Shown here piece by piece: positions 1 to 7,927 of a stretch of DNA of 64,000 nt. The position numbers and the translations under genes were made by a program. How positions within the stretch are numbered: position 1 is the stretch's first letter; the number at the start of each line of letters is the position of its first letter. Below the pieces are notes generated by a model. It saw only the letters and a list, made by a program, of their open reading frames with translations, was not told the DNA's origin and made no database searches. The DNA comes from Butyrivibrio sp. (GTDB lineage Bacteria > Bacillota > Clostridia > Lachnospirales > Lachnospiraceae), in NCBI GenBank assembly GCA_015056625.1, contig SVFY01000001.1, positions 124,001-188,000 on the forward strand, in the 5' to 3' direction.

Positions 1-69
1 TGTTTGCTTCTTTAGCTTATCACAAACCATAAACCGTTATAATATGTACAATTGAGAACTTTTCTCAAA

Positions 70-229
70 ACAAACCATGGGGACGGTTCTTTTGGCTGGT
101 GAGTGCAGGGGGTGGACCATGGGGACGGGGTTAGTGGTTCATTGGGATAACTCTCAATGAACCACTAACCCCGTCCCCATGGTCCACCCCCTGCACTCAC
201 CAGCCAAAAGAACCGTCCCCGTGGTTTGT
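70..229. repeat. Long REP-like inverted repeat (two GGGGACGG modules per arm)
   Basis: Arms 70-144 and 155-229 (75 nt each) are reverse complements except at position 78; the loop is 145-154. Each arm holds two CCATGGGGACGG cores separated by a GC-rich spacer. The repeat ends 7 nt before the stop codon of the permease gene at 236, so its transcript would form a strong 3' hairpin. It shares its core with four other repeats in this window. I see no promoter or coding signal inside it. The 69 bases before it hold nothing I can identify. Confidence 0.9.
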
Positions 230-235
230 CACGCC

Positions 236-2557
236 TTACTCTACGTTCTTGAGGGCTTCGCTCATTGGGATCCGACCGATCCTTACGTACTCGATAACTG
301 CAACTACAGCGTAGGTCACTGCTCCTAGAAGGAACATCTTAACGTAGGCCGTTGGGTCGAGCCAAATCACCATCCAGCCGCTCATCATCTGTTTTAGCAT
401 CACTCTGAATATCCATACCATGACATAAGATAAGATTGGATACGAGATCAGAAGAGATGCTATGACAACCAGAGCCGTGGGAACTATGTAAAGCATGGCG
501 ATTTCTCTTTTGGAATAGCCCAGGATCTTGACCATGGATATAGACTGGACATTGCGCTCGATTATTAGCTTGGACAAAAGATATATCAGCACAATGAACA
601 TGATCACCGAAAAACCATCCACCATGTACATTAGACTTCCCATGGAGATCATCAGCTGCCTTGAGACTCTGGTAAGGGATTCCTCGTCGATCACAGTTCC
701 GATGTACTTGCTGTCGATGTCAGTGATCTCGGAATCAGAGAAGAACCCTGAGAACGACTCCTCATCAAGTCCCATGACGTCGTTGAGATGTTTTTTACTC
801 ATAAACACCGCAATCCCGCCGTCATAGTCGTAGGTTCCGGTGACCTTAAAGCCATAATATCTGTCCTCGTAGGGCTCTTTTAAGGTTATGACAGAGTCTT
901 TTCCATAGCCGTATTTATCAGCATAAGCTGAAGAGATCAGCACGGTCTTGTCATTAAACTCTGCGTCGATATATCTGCTGTTTTCCTGAATGCCGTACAG
1001 CGTAACATCCTCAACCCTTGCTCCGCCCTCGCCGATGGTCTTTAGGCTGCAAGCAGAGAACTTCTCCGCATCAGGATTGTTGGTGTTTATCTTGCCAAGC
1101 AAAAAGACATATGAAAAAGCCGCAGACATCTCATCATCGTCATCCACTGCCCCTGCAGGGATCTGCAGAAGGTATGTGTGCTTTGCCAGCATGGACTCTG
1201 TAACTATCCCCTGAAAGTGCACCAGAAGCGGCGGCAGCATCATTCCAAAGAAAAGAAGGACGTTGGCAAATAGAAGTCCCATAAACAGAATGATGTAGCT
1301 GCTCTTATTCTGTATGAGGATCCTTATCCTGAACCTGTCAAAAAACTTGATGGCGCCGCTTAGCTTAACAGCGCTCTTTTGTTTCCCGCCTGATAGATTT
1401 CGCCTTATGAGATGAAGCGGACTAAGTGACAGCTTTTTTCTCAGGATGAAATAAGTAACTATCATCATGATGACAAGTGGAATGATAGTTGTCTTTAAAA
1501 AGGCTTCAGCGCTCCACACCGTAACATATGTAGGCAGTGAGTAGCTGCCATAATACATATCGACGCATACGTTCTTAAAGATCGTGTAACCAAGGATATT
1601 TCCGATGACCGCGGATATTATGGTCACGATCAGGGGCATTGCCATGTAGTGCCTTATGAGCTCACTTATTGTATAGCCTGACGCACGAAGAGTTCCTATA
1701 ACGCAGGACTCCTTGTGGATCGTATTGTTTATGGTGATACCAAACACGAAGGCCACAATTATTATGATGATATACAAAAGCACTTCCATCATGGCCTTGT
1801 CGCCAACAATATCTTCTCCGGTGAAATTGATGGCCTGATTTAAATACCTTGGCACAAAGTTTTCCAAAGAAACCTTTTGGGTTATGTATTCCATCAGGTC
1901 ATCCGATTTTTCTTTTTCCTCCATATCATCTATGGGTTTATGGTCGTAGATAAACGCATAGTTGTACCTAAGGCCATCATTACCAAGATCCTCAAACTGC
2001 TCTTTTGAAACCACCGATACGCCAAAAGCAGATGAATCAAACATCATATCGTTGTTATTGTAAAAGAGTGCACTGTAGTCCGACAGTGCAACAAGGCCAA
2101 CTACTGCATAGCTTTTGCCTTCAGAAACAAGGCTGTCGCCAACTGCTATCTCGTTGTTGTCGGCATACATTCTGTCTATGGCAATCTCATTTTTCTTTTC
2201 AGGCAGGCGCCCCTTCATAACACAGACTTTGTCCACCTCTTCCCTGTTCGGAAAGATCCTGAGCTTAGTGCCGTTGTCAAAGTTTCTCTCCACATAGAAA
2301 TTCTCATATATGGAGACTTCTTTTTTCTCTATCCATTCCATTAACGGATCTGAAATGCGCTCCTCAGTTCTGAAATTCCCATCCTCGATATTGTACTTGT
2401 CAAAGCTGTCGTTGTAGGCTTTGATCATGCTCTCGCCGGCTACCAGAAATCCTGACACAAAGCCAATTGACAGTACCAAAAGGATAAAGATGACGAGATA
2501 CTTTCCAAAGTCCCCCTTAAGTTCCCGAAGGAGCCTCTTTTTAAGTGGATTTTTCAT
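236..2557 (-). CDS. FtsX/MacB-type ABC transporter permease, two-module
   Basis: A 773-residue integral membrane protein. One N-terminal membrane segment (about 19-42) precedes a large extracytoplasmic domain, then a three-helix FtsX block (about 265-370), then a second copy of the same plan: a helix near 420-445, an extracytoplasmic domain, and three C-terminal helices. This duplicated architecture is typical of permeases of the LolE/MacB superfamily in Firmicutes, often linked to peptide or lipid efflux or cell-envelope signalling. The ATPase gene lies 11 nt upstream in the same operon. The substrate cannot be read from sequence. There is no nearby two-component system of the BceRS kind, so a peptide-antibiotic detoxification role is not specifically supported. 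Confidence 0.9.
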   Translation of the reverse strand: MKNPLKKRLLRELKGDFGKYLVIFILLVLSIGFVSGFLVAGESMIKAYNDSFDKYNIEDGNFRTEERISDPLMEWIEKKEVSIYENFYVERNFDNGTKLRIFPNREEVDKVCVMKGRLPEKKNEIAIDRMYADNNEIAVGDSLVSEGKSYAVVGLVALSDYSALFYNNNDMMFDSSAFGVSVVSKEQFEDLGNDGLRYNYAFIYDHKPIDDMEEKEKSDDLMEYITQKVSLENFVPRYLNQAINFTGEDIVGDKAMMEVLLYIIIIIVAFVFGITINNTIHKESCVIGTLRASGYTISELIRHYMAMPLIVTIISAVIGNILGYTIFKNVCVDMYYGSYSLPTYVTVWSAEAFLKTTIIPLVIMMIVTYFILRKKLSLSPLHLIRRNLSGGKQKSAVKLSGAIKFFDRFRIRILIQNKSSYIILFMGLLFANVLLFFGMMLPPLLVHFQGIVTESMLAKHTYLLQIPAGAVDDDDEMSAAFSYVFLLGKINTNNPDAEKFSACSLKTIGEGGARVEDVTLYGIQENSRYIDAEFNDKTVLISSAYADKYGYGKDSVITLKEPYEDRYYGFKVTGTYDYDGGIAVFMSKKHLNDVMGLDEESFSGFFSDSEITDIDSKYIGTVIDEESLTRVSRQLMISMGSLMYMVDGFSVIMFIVLIYLLSKLIIERNVQSISMVKILGYSKREIAMLYIVPTALVVIASLLISYPILSYVMVWIFRVMLKQMMSGWMVIWLDPTAYVKMFLLGAVTYAVVAVIEYVRIGRIPMSEALKNVE

Positions 2558-2568
2558 AATAGGCTCCT

Positions 2569-3267
2569 TTACCAGTCAAGTTCAGCGGCTGTCATCTTCT
2601 GCTCGTTTTTGTAGCTCTTTCGGATCACGCCGTCCCTGAGTTTTACCACAAAGTCTGCCATGTTCTTTATGGCATCGTTGTGAGTTACCATGATTACTGT
2701 ATTTCCGTACTTCTGGTTGACTTCCTCAATGAGGGCCAGGATCTCTTTTGACGTGTTGTAGTCAAGAGCTCCTGTGGGCTCATCGCAAAGGAGGATGTCA
2801 GGATTTTTTACTATAGCCCTTCCTATGGCGCAGCGCTGCTGCTGACCGCCGGAGAGCTGGCTTGGAATCTTGTGCTGGTGATTAGTAAGTCCCAGTACCT
2901 CAATTATTTCATCAATGTTAAGTGGATTTTTTGAAAGATAAGCTCCAACCTCGATATTTTCTCTGACGGTGAGATTGGGTATTAGATTGTACATCTGAAA
3001 GATGTAACCAAGATGATCTCTTCTGTATGAGGTAAGGGCCTTTTCGTCCATGTCGGACATGCTCTTACCCTTTATGATGATCTTCCCGGAATCGGCATTA
3101 TCTATGCCTCCGATTATGTTAAGAAGCGTGGATTTTCCGGATCCCGAGGGTCCAAGAAGTACCACAAATTCTCCCTGTTCTATCCCAAGACTGATGTCCT
3201 TTAAGACTTCTATCCGGCTGTCGCCTTCGCCAAAGGACTTCTTGATGTTCTGAAGTTCCAGTTGCAT
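2569..3267 (-). CDS. ABC transporter ATP-binding protein (MacB/LolD type)
   Basis: The ATPase partner of the downstream FtsX-type permease. Walker A GPSGSGKST, signature LSGGQQQR and Walker B ILLCDEPTGALD are all intact; the PTGALD form is typical of the MacB/LolD/FtsE subfamily. I place the start at 3267 (232 residues) because GAGGAGAGG lies 5-7 nt upstream. A longer in-frame reading to 3345 would run into the adjacent inverted repeat and adds residues with no family similarity. The gene ends 11 nt before the permease start, so the two are co-transcribed. Confidence 0.93.
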   Translation of the reverse strand: MQLELQNIKKSFGEGDSRIEVLKDISLGIEQGEFVVLLGPSGSGKSTLLNIIGGIDNADSGKIIIKGKSMSDMDEKALTSYRRDHLGYIFQMYNLIPNLTVRENIEVGAYLSKNPLNIDEIIEVLGLTNHQHKIPSQLSGGQQQRCAIGRAIVKNPDILLCDEPTGALDYNTSKEILALIEEVNQKYGNTVIMVTHNDAIKNMADFVVKLRDGVIRKSYKNEQKMTAAELDW

Positions 3268-3328
3268 TTTTCCTCTCCTCATATGACTAAAGCCCAGAAT
3301 TGCTCCAGGTGGTTCTTTCCTGACACAA

Positions 3329-3419
3329 GGCGGTTTTTCTGACACGGGGACGGTTCTTTTGTCAGGTTTTGCTTTTAAAAACCTGACAAAAGAACCGTCC
3401 CCGTGTCAGGAAAACCGCC
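3329..3419. repeat. REP-like inverted repeat (GGGGACGG family)
   Basis: Arms 3329-3370 and 3378-3419 pair with one mismatch around a 7-nt loop. The inner part is a GACACGGGGACGG block followed by TTCTTTTGTCAGG, and the outer part is a partial second block (GGCGG). It lies 3' of the Fur-like gene, whose stop codon begins at 3431, and upstream of the ABC ATPase gene, so it could work as a transcript 3' end for the feo operon. Confidence 0.9.
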
Positions 3420-3430
3420 CCATGACTTAC

Positions 3431-3682
3431 TCAATTAAGCTTTATAATATCAATTCTCTCTATTACCCCGATGTCCTCTAAGGCCTTGATCATGCGGTAA
3501 ACCGTAGCTGTACCTATGGACCTGTCTCTTTTTTTCACACTGCAGCAGATATCCTTACAGGAAGCACCGTCATTTTCCGCGATCACTCCCGCAACAAGTC
3601 TTCTCTGCTTGGTGATCCTCATTCCGCTGTCTTTTAATGCTGTAATTATCTGTTCATTGCTCATAGTGTATCCGGTTAGCAA
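3431..3682 (-). CDS. Fur-family DNA-binding domain protein, short form
   Basis: An 83-residue protein that matches only the N-terminal winged helix of Fur/PerR regulators: GMRITKQRR near the start, then a recognition-helix region with GTATVYRMIKALEDIGVI. It stops right after the wing, so the metal-binding and dimerisation half of a normal protein of about 140 residues is missing. It is the last gene of the feo cluster. The start is uncertain. TTG at 3682 has an AAGGGGAG site 7 nt upstream, whereas ATG at 3664 has only a weak site. A perfect DtxR-like operator (3675-3690) overlaps the start region. It may be a small feo-dedicated regulator, analogous in position to FeoC, or a degenerate Fur; I cannot decide. 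Confidence 0.75.
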   Translation of the reverse strand: MLTGYTMSNEQIITALKDSGMRITKQRRLVAGVIAENDGASCKDICCSVKKRDRSIGTATVYRMIKALEDIGVIERIDIIKLN

Positions 3683-3690
3683 TTGCTAAC
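3675..3690. promoter_or_regulatory. Putative DtxR/MntR-type operator at the Fur-like gene
   Basis: GTTAGCAATTGCTAAC is a perfect 16-bp palindrome. It matches the RTTAGC-N4-GCTAAC pattern found at the feoA promoter and upstream of the DtxR-type gene. It overlaps the probable TTG start of the Fur-like gene rather than a clear promoter. Confidence 0.65.
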
Positions 3691-3706
3691 TCCCCTTTAT
3701 TGATAA

Positions 3707-3725
3707 GGCCCGCATTACACGGGCC
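3707..3725 (-). terminator. Possible hairpin between FeoB-associated peptide and Fur-like gene
   Basis: GGCCCG (3707-3712) pairs with CGGGCC (3720-3725) around a 7-nt loop. There is no strong U-tract on either strand, so this may be an attenuating or mRNA-processing hairpin within the feo transcript rather than a full terminator. Confidence 0.4.
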
Positions 3726-3739
3726 ATATCTTTTGTATT

Positions 3740-3889
3740 TTAGTTTTTACAGTTACAAGCTGCCTTATGGCAGTTTCCTGCTGATGGACAACCAATACAA
3801 CGGGTGCCCTTTTTCTTTTCCTTATAGATGTATCTGATCGCAAGAAACAGGATCAGCGCTATTACTAAAATTGCAATTAAATCTGCCAT
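3740..3889 (-). CDS. FeoB-associated Cys-rich membrane peptide
   Basis: A 49-residue gene 30 nt after the feoB stop. The N-terminal half is one membrane helix (MADLIAILVIALILFLAIRY), followed by a basic YKEKKK stretch and a Cys-rich tail with CIGCPSAGNC and CNC (five cysteines). This is the architecture of the FeoB-associated Cys-rich membrane protein family of Firmicutes, which sits next to feoB and is thought to help ferrous iron transfer or FeoB assembly. The ribosome site is weak (TAAGAAAG), suggesting translation depends on the feoB transcript. Confidence 0.88.
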   Translation of the reverse strand: MADLIAILVIALILFLAIRYIYKEKKKGTRCIGCPSAGNCHKAACNCKN

Positions 3890-3919
3890 AAAAACACACT
3901 TTCTTACTTAAATCGGCTA

Positions 3920-5911
3920 TCAGTCAAGCTTATACTCAAGAGCCATCTCTTTCTGGTTTCTCTGGATCAAGTATACAATAATAGCTGCAAAAACTGCAAT
4001 TGCGATGATACCTGCTACAAAGCCTGCTCCGAGAGAGCCTGTTGTGATAAGCGTTCCAATCTGATATACAAGGAATCCTACTGTAAAGCCTGTTGCAAGC
4101 TGAAGTGCGATAGCACCCCAGAGCCACTTAGCTGACTTCATCTCTGAGTTCATAGCGCCAAGAGCTGCAAAGCAAGGTGGTGTGTAAAGGTTGAACATCA
4201 GGTACGCAAGAGCTGCAACCTTTGTGATTCCTATAACTGCTGCTACTGCGTTACCTTCACCAACAAGCTCAAGCTCCTCTGTATCAATGAGGTTAGAGAT
4301 TGCATAAACTGTAGCGATCGTACCAACAACGTTCTCTTTTGCGATGAAACCAGTGATTGCTGCTGCAGCAAGCTGCCAGCTCACAACTCCAACTACAGGA
4401 ACTAGAAGGTAAGCGAAAGGTCCTGCAACACCTGCAAGGATTGATGTGTTCTCCATACCCTCTTCTACAGGCTGGAAGCTGAAGTTGAAGGTCTGCATGA
4501 TCTGTACAACTGTGTTACATACAAGGATGATAGTACCAGCCTTGATGATGTATGCCTTACCTCTTTCAAGCATTGACTTAACTGCAAATCCAAGGCTTGG
4601 AACCTTGTACTCAGGAAGCTCAATGATAAAGAAGCTCTTTCTATACTTCATACCAGTAATAGCCTTGATGAGAAGTGCTCCAAGGAGGATCAGGATGATA
4701 CCGCCCATGTAGCAAATGAAGCTTACCCATTTTGACTCAGGGAAGAATGCTCCAGCGAAAAGAGCTATAACAGGAAGCTTGGCACCACATGGCATGAAGG
4801 TTGCAAGCATTGCTGTAGTGCGTCTTTCTCTCTCGTTTCTGATGGTACGGCAAGCCATGATAGCTGGGATTCCGCAGCCAGTTCCGATGATCATAGGGAT
4901 AACTGACTTACCTGAAAGACCTACTCTCTTGAAAATAGGATCAAGAACAACAGTAGCTCTTGCCATGTATCCGCAATCCTCTAACAGAGCGATGAGGAAA
5001 TACATTACCATAACCAGTGGAAGGAAGCCGACAACCGCACCAACACCGCCGATGATACCATCAACAAGCAGCGCGTAGAGAAGTGGATTGGCATCTGCCA
5101 TTGCATCTCCAACAAATCCCTGGAAAGTCTCGATCCAACCTGCAAGGATATCTGCAAGCCATGTTCCGACTGTTGTCTGTGAAATATAGAATACAAGCCA
5201 CATGATGGCTGCAAAGATAACAATACCAAGAATAGGATGTGTAACAATGTTATCTATTGTGTCGCCGAAGTTCTTGTCCTTGGTAAGGACCTTACGATTC
5301 TCAACTTCACTGACGATCTTGTTTACAAATTCAAAACGCTTTCTGTCTGCAGCTTCAACTGCTGCTTTATCTGTAAGATCGATGTTGCCCTGAACGTAAG
5401 GCTCACTCTGGCCCTTGCCCTCAAGCTCTGCTGCTGCCTTAACCACTTCCTTAAGACCTGTCTCTGAAGTTGCAACAGTCTTGATAACAGGACATCCAAG
5501 CTTCTCTGAAAGGAGCTTTTCATCGATGGTGTTTCCTTTTTTGTCATTGGCATCGTTCTTGTTAAGAGCAACTACTACAGGAACGCCAAGCTCAAGGAGT
5601 TGTGTTGTAAAGAAAAGGCTTCTGCTGAGGTTAGTTGCATCAACGATGTTGATGATAGCATCAGGATGCTCGTTTTTAACGTATCCGCTTGTGATGCTCT
5701 CTTCTGAAGTGAAAGGAGACATTGAATACGCACCAGGAAGATCTACTGCAATAAGTTCCTTGTCTCCGTCATAATAACTTTTTTTGATAACACTCTCTTT
5801 CTTGTCAACCGTAACACCTGCCCAGTTACCGATCTTTTCACTGCGACCTGTAAGAGCGTTGTACATGGTTGTTTTGCCACTGTTGGGATTACCCGCCATA
5901 GCAATTCTCAT
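3920..5911 (-). CDS. feoB: Ferrous iron transporter FeoB
   Basis: A 663-residue GTP-driven Fe(II) importer of the cytoplasmic membrane. The N-terminal G domain shows G1 GNPNSGKT (8-15), G3 DLPG (57-60) and G4 NKND (117-120). A helical linker follows to about residue 215, then the transmembrane domain with two Gate motifs carrying conserved cysteines (GTGCGIPAIMACRTI and FMPCGAKLPVIALF). It is shorter than the roughly 770-residue E. coli protein. It lies 63 nt after feoA and is followed by the Cys-rich peptide and the Fur-like gene. Expression is probably controlled from the operator-bearing promoter upstream of feoA. Confidence 0.97.
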   Translation of the reverse strand: MRIAMAGNPNSGKTTMYNALTGRSEKIGNWAGVTVDKKESVIKKSYYDGDKELIAVDLPGAYSMSPFTSEESITSGYVKNEHPDAIINIVDATNLSRSLFFTTQLLELGVPVVVALNKNDANDKKGNTIDEKLLSEKLGCPVIKTVATSETGLKEVVKAAAELEGKGQSEPYVQGNIDLTDKAAVEAADRKRFEFVNKIVSEVENRKVLTKDKNFGDTIDNIVTHPILGIVIFAAIMWLVFYISQTTVGTWLADILAGWIETFQGFVGDAMADANPLLYALLVDGIIGGVGAVVGFLPLVMVMYFLIALLEDCGYMARATVVLDPIFKRVGLSGKSVIPMIIGTGCGIPAIMACRTIRNERERRTTAMLATFMPCGAKLPVIALFAGAFFPESKWVSFICYMGGIILILLGALLIKAITGMKYRKSFFIIELPEYKVPSLGFAVKSMLERGKAYIIKAGTIILVCNTVVQIMQTFNFSFQPVEEGMENTSILAGVAGPFAYLLVPVVGVVSWQLAAAAITGFIAKENVVGTIATVYAISNLIDTEELELVGEGNAVAAVIGITKVAALAYLMFNLYTPPCFAALGAMNSEMKSAKWLWGAIALQLATGFTVGFLVYQIGTLITTGSLGAGFVAGIIAIAVFAAIIVYLIQRNQKEMALEYKLD

Positions 5912-5974
5912 CTCTTTTTCCTCCTAATTACTGTTTAAATATCATTCAAAATACGCCTGGCGTATCTTGCATAC

Positions 5975-6196
5975 TTACTCGACTCTGATAGCCTCAGCTA
6001 ACTCAGGATCAATATTATATCTTGCATCCTTGATAGCAACCACCAGGTTTTTCTTCTTATCTACGACTGTGATCTTCTCTCCACTGTAGCAACCAAGGGA
6101 AAAAAGGAAGCTCTCCATCTCCTCATCGCCTCCGGTAGAGACATTGTCAATTGTATATTCTTTGCCAAGAACGGCTTCATTAAGAGACATAGACAT
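5975..6196 (-). CDS. feoA: Ferrous iron transport protein FeoA
   Basis: A 73-residue cytoplasmic SH3-like protein that supports FeoB. The sequence shows the FeoA pattern: SLNEAVLGKEYTI, then a glycine-containing turn, EMESFLFSLGCYSGEKITVV and a short C-terminal strand with NLVVAIKDARYNI. The start at 6196 follows GGAGG with 5-nt spacing; ATG at 6190 is possible, and a longer reading to 6220 has no ribosome site. It is the first gene of the feo transcript. Confidence 0.93.
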   Translation of the reverse strand: MSMSLNEAVLGKEYTIDNVSTGGDEEMESFLFSLGCYSGEKITVVDKKKNLVVAIKDARYNIDPELAEAIRVE

Positions 6197-6223
6197 ATGC
6201 ACCTCCATCATATTATTCATGTA

Positions 6224-6259
6224 GTTAGCTGGCGTTAATATTAATTAGCCCTTGCTAAC
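6224..6259. promoter_or_regulatory. Operator pair in the feoA leader
   Basis: ATTAGC-CCTT-GCTAAC (6244-6259) fits the RTTAGC-N4-GCTAAC operator. A second, degenerate copy, GTTAGC-TGGC-GTTAAT (6224-6239), lies 20 bp away centre to centre, two helical turns. Both lie between the -10 box and the feoA ribosome site, where a bound repressor would block transcription. The likely ligand is the DtxR-type regulator encoded divergently at 6557. Confidence 0.7.
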
Positions 6260-6269
6260 TTCAATTAGT

Positions 6270-6298
6270 AGGATATTCTTATTAAGAATAATTGTCAA
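6270..6298 (-). promoter_or_regulatory. Sigma-A promoter for the feo operon
   Basis: On the minus strand TTGACA (6298-6293), a 17-nt spacer and TATCCT (6275-6270) form a strong promoter reading into feoA. The spacer and part of the -10 contain a 17-bp palindrome, TATTCTTA-T-TAAGAATA (6274-6290), which could bind a second regulator such as a Fur-family protein. Confidence 0.7.
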
Positions 6299-6356
6299 TA
6301 AGAAATTTCAATTTTTTAGATATTTTCTACATCTTTCACTTGTTTTTGGGCAATGG

Positions 6357-6385
6357 AAATGCCGCATTGGCAAGATGCGGCATTT
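6357..6385. other. Orphan hairpin in the feoA/dtxR divergent region
   Basis: AAATGCCGCAT (6357-6367) and ATGCGGCATTT (6375-6385) form an 11-bp stem with a 7-nt loop, a terminator-like shape in a region where the flanking genes diverge. It may end a short unannotated transcript or be a relic. No open reading frame with a ribosome site accompanies it. Confidence 0.45.
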
Positions 6386-6422
6386 TAGGTAGGAGATTTC
6401 TTATGACTTGGCTTGTCATTTG

Positions 6423-6463
6423 ATTAGCTTTCGCTAACAATATGTATGTTAGCATCTGCTAAC
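6423..6463. promoter_or_regulatory. Tandem operators upstream of the DtxR-type gene
   Basis: ATTAGC-TTTC-GCTAAC (6423-6438) and GTTAGC-ATCT-GCTAAC (6448-6463) are two copies of the same 16-bp palindrome, 25 bp apart centre to centre. They lie upstream of a candidate promoter for the regulator gene (TTGTGT, 17 nt, TATGCT, about 6498-6526), suggesting autoregulation. Confidence 0.7.
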
Positions 6464-6556
6464 TACTTTGTCAACACTAAATTTTAAAAAATTTAAATTG
6501 TGTTAAATCTATTTTTGTAGTATGCTTATTATATCTAAGAAAGGCGGTACTGTATT

Positions 6557-6982
6557 ATGGCGTTACAAGAATCTGGGGAGATGTATTTAGAGACAATCTA
6601 CGTTCTTTCACAGGAGCATCCTAATGTCAGAGCGGTAGATATTGGCGAAGAGCTTGGTTACTCAAGACCATCTGTTAGTCGTGCCATGCATGTGCTCAAG
6701 GATGAAGGTCTTGTTAAGACCGATGATTACGGTTTCGTCAAGCTAACAGAAGCAGGCAATGTACTGGCAAAACGTATTTATGAGCGTCACACTGTGCTGA
6801 CTCAGGTACTTCTGGATCTGGGAGTTGAGGAAAAAATAGCCTCCGAGGACGCATGCAGACTTGAGCACTACATAAGTGATGAGACATTTGATGCCATCAA
6901 GGCTCATGTGGCTCAGTATGGCAGCAAGAGTAAGAGTAAGAATAAGAGTAAAGCTAAGGGCAAGACTGGCGCTAAAGCTTAA
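6557..6982 (+). CDS. DtxR/MntR-family metal-dependent regulator
   Basis: A 141-residue protein with the DtxR/MntR plan. The N-terminal winged helix (about 1-65) has SGEMYLETIYVLSQEHPNVR and recognition helix SRPSVSRAMHVLKDEGLV; the metal-binding and dimerisation helices (70-120) follow, with ERHTVLTQVLLDLGV and EDACRLEHYISDETF. It lacks the SH3 domain of full DtxR, as MntR does. The last 20 residues are a Lys/Ser tail, which is unusual. It is transcribed away from feoA, and both promoters carry the same palindrome, so it most likely represses feo when Fe(II), or possibly Mn(II), is plentiful. The metal cannot be told from sequence. Confidence 0.9.
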   Translation: MALQESGEMYLETIYVLSQEHPNVRAVDIGEELGYSRPSVSRAMHVLKDEGLVKTDDYGFVKLTEAGNVLAKRIYERHTVLTQVLLDLGVEEKIASEDACRLEHYISDETFDAIKAHVAQYGSKSKSKNKSKAKGKTGAKA

Positions 6983-6997
6983 TGCAAGTCCTAACTT

Positions 6998-7027
6998 TTA
7001 AGGCGGGTTCTAACGAACCCGCCTTAA
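6998..7027. terminator. Bidirectional terminator between convergent genes
   Basis: TTAAGGCGGGTTC (6998-7010) and GAACCCGCCTTAA (7015-7027) make a perfect 13-bp stem with a 4-nt loop between the DtxR-type gene and the convergent His-rich gene. Confidence 0.85.
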
Positions 7028-7051
7028 TTATCGCTAATCTATTAACATATA

Positions 7052-7408
7052 TTACTTGTCCAGAGCTTCCAGAGCTTTCTTCAGCACTTCTGTTCCCTGA
7101 GTGTAAAGCCTAGCAGCTTCCATAGCAAGATCATAAGCCCTGTCATTACCAGCTTCCTTAATATGTTCAGCAAGATGCTCAAGCTCTGCCGTGTGATCTG
7201 CATTATGGGTAACCATGTAGTTCATAAGAGCGTGCAGCTTATCTGCTGGTGCGTCATCGTGGTCATGATGGTCATGGTGATGATGCTCATGCTCATGATG
7301 TTCGTGTTCATGATCGTGGTGATGATCATGATGATGGTCATGCTCATGTTCGTGCTCGTGTGGATGAGAATGTGTGTAAGAATGGGTGTGCTCGTGTTCG
7401 TGTTCCAT
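7052..7408 (-). CDS. His-rich metal-binding protein
   Basis: A 118-residue protein. About the first 55 residues are almost only His, Glu and Asp, in HEHEHEH, HDHHHDHH and HHHHDHHDHDD runs. A folded helical part follows (ALMNYMVTHNADHTAELEHLAEHIKEAG and ALEALDK at the end). The start at 7408 has GGAGGAG 7 nt upstream. Such proteins with a conserved helical tail occur in clostridia near metal transporters and probably store or hand over Ni, Zn, Co or Fe; the ion is unknown. Its position beside the feo/DtxR block supports a metal role but I see no operator palindrome in its promoter region. Confidence 0.8.
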   Translation of the reverse strand: MEHEHEHTHSYTHSHPHEHEHEHDHHHDHHHDHEHEHHEHEHHHHDHHDHDDAPADKLHALMNYMVTHNADHTAELEHLAEHIKEAGNDRAYDLAMEAARLYTQGTEVLKKALEALDK

Positions 7409-7517
7409 AACTTGGCTCCTCCGGCTATTTTTTTCATGACTTTTAGTCACATTTCTAGTTATCTGTATTTTACCATGTGCTAATGCCATTTACCATGGAC
7501 TATTCTTTATCCCACGC

Positions 7518-7605
7518 GGGTGAAAATAAGGTGATTTCAAAACGAGGTACAATTTACTGAATTTCAAGAATTGTACCTCTTTTTAAACATATCCCTTATC
7601 ACCCA
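7518..7605. repeat. MITE-like palindromic repeat, copy A
   Basis: An 88-bp element with nested symmetry. The outer arms are GGGTGAAAATAAGG and CCTTATCACCCA. The inner stem is GAGGTACAATT (7544-7554) with AATTGTACCTC (7569-7579), followed by a T run. It lies upstream of the His-rich gene. Two further copies and one half copy follow it. Confidence 0.75.
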
Positions 7606-7671
7606 ATTTCAATCAAAAAATCCTTAAATTGAAAAATGTTCTCCTTCAAAAAGCAACTGTTTTGTAAGCTG

Positions 7672-7760
7672 TGGGTGAAAAACTTGATATAAGAAAAGAG
7701 GTACAATCAAGCGGTAAAACTTGATTATACCTCTTTTGCAATTATATCTTTTTTCACCCA
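7672..7760. repeat. MITE-like palindromic repeat, copy B
   Basis: The best-preserved copy, 89 bp. The outer arms are TGGGTGAAAAACTTGATATAA (7672-7692) and its near complement (7742-7760). The inner stem, 7694-7711 with 7720-7737, pairs at 17 of 18 positions and includes AAAAGAGGTACAAT. A-rich and T-rich flanks make the inner hairpin resemble a bidirectional terminator. Confidence 0.8.
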
Positions 7761-7828
7761 ATAATAATCTCACTTGTGAATTACAAATTTTAAAACATCA
7801 TTGAATTTCCACTGATTCATGGATTCAT

Positions 7829-7917
7829 TGGGCAAATACATCATTTTTACAAATCAGGTACAATTTACCAGTGCACACGAATATATACCTCTTTGAACAA
7901 AAAAACCTATTCACCCA
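7829..7917. repeat. MITE-like palindromic repeat, decayed copy C
   Basis: The order of copies A and B is kept (TGGGCAAA outer left, AGGTACAATTTAC inner left, ATATACCTCTTTG inner right, TTCACCCA outer right), but the stems carry many mismatches. The length of 89 bp equals copy B. Confidence 0.6.
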
Positions 7918-7927
7918 AGCCACAAGA

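Noticed and set aside
3268-3345. N-terminal extension of the ABC ATPase
   Set aside because: The extra codons run into the inverted repeat, have no family similarity, and a good ribosome site sits before the internal ATG at 3267.
7163-7483. Plus-strand frame rich in Val and Met
   Set aside because: Complement of the His/Asp/Glu repeat codons of the His-rich gene; no ribosome site.
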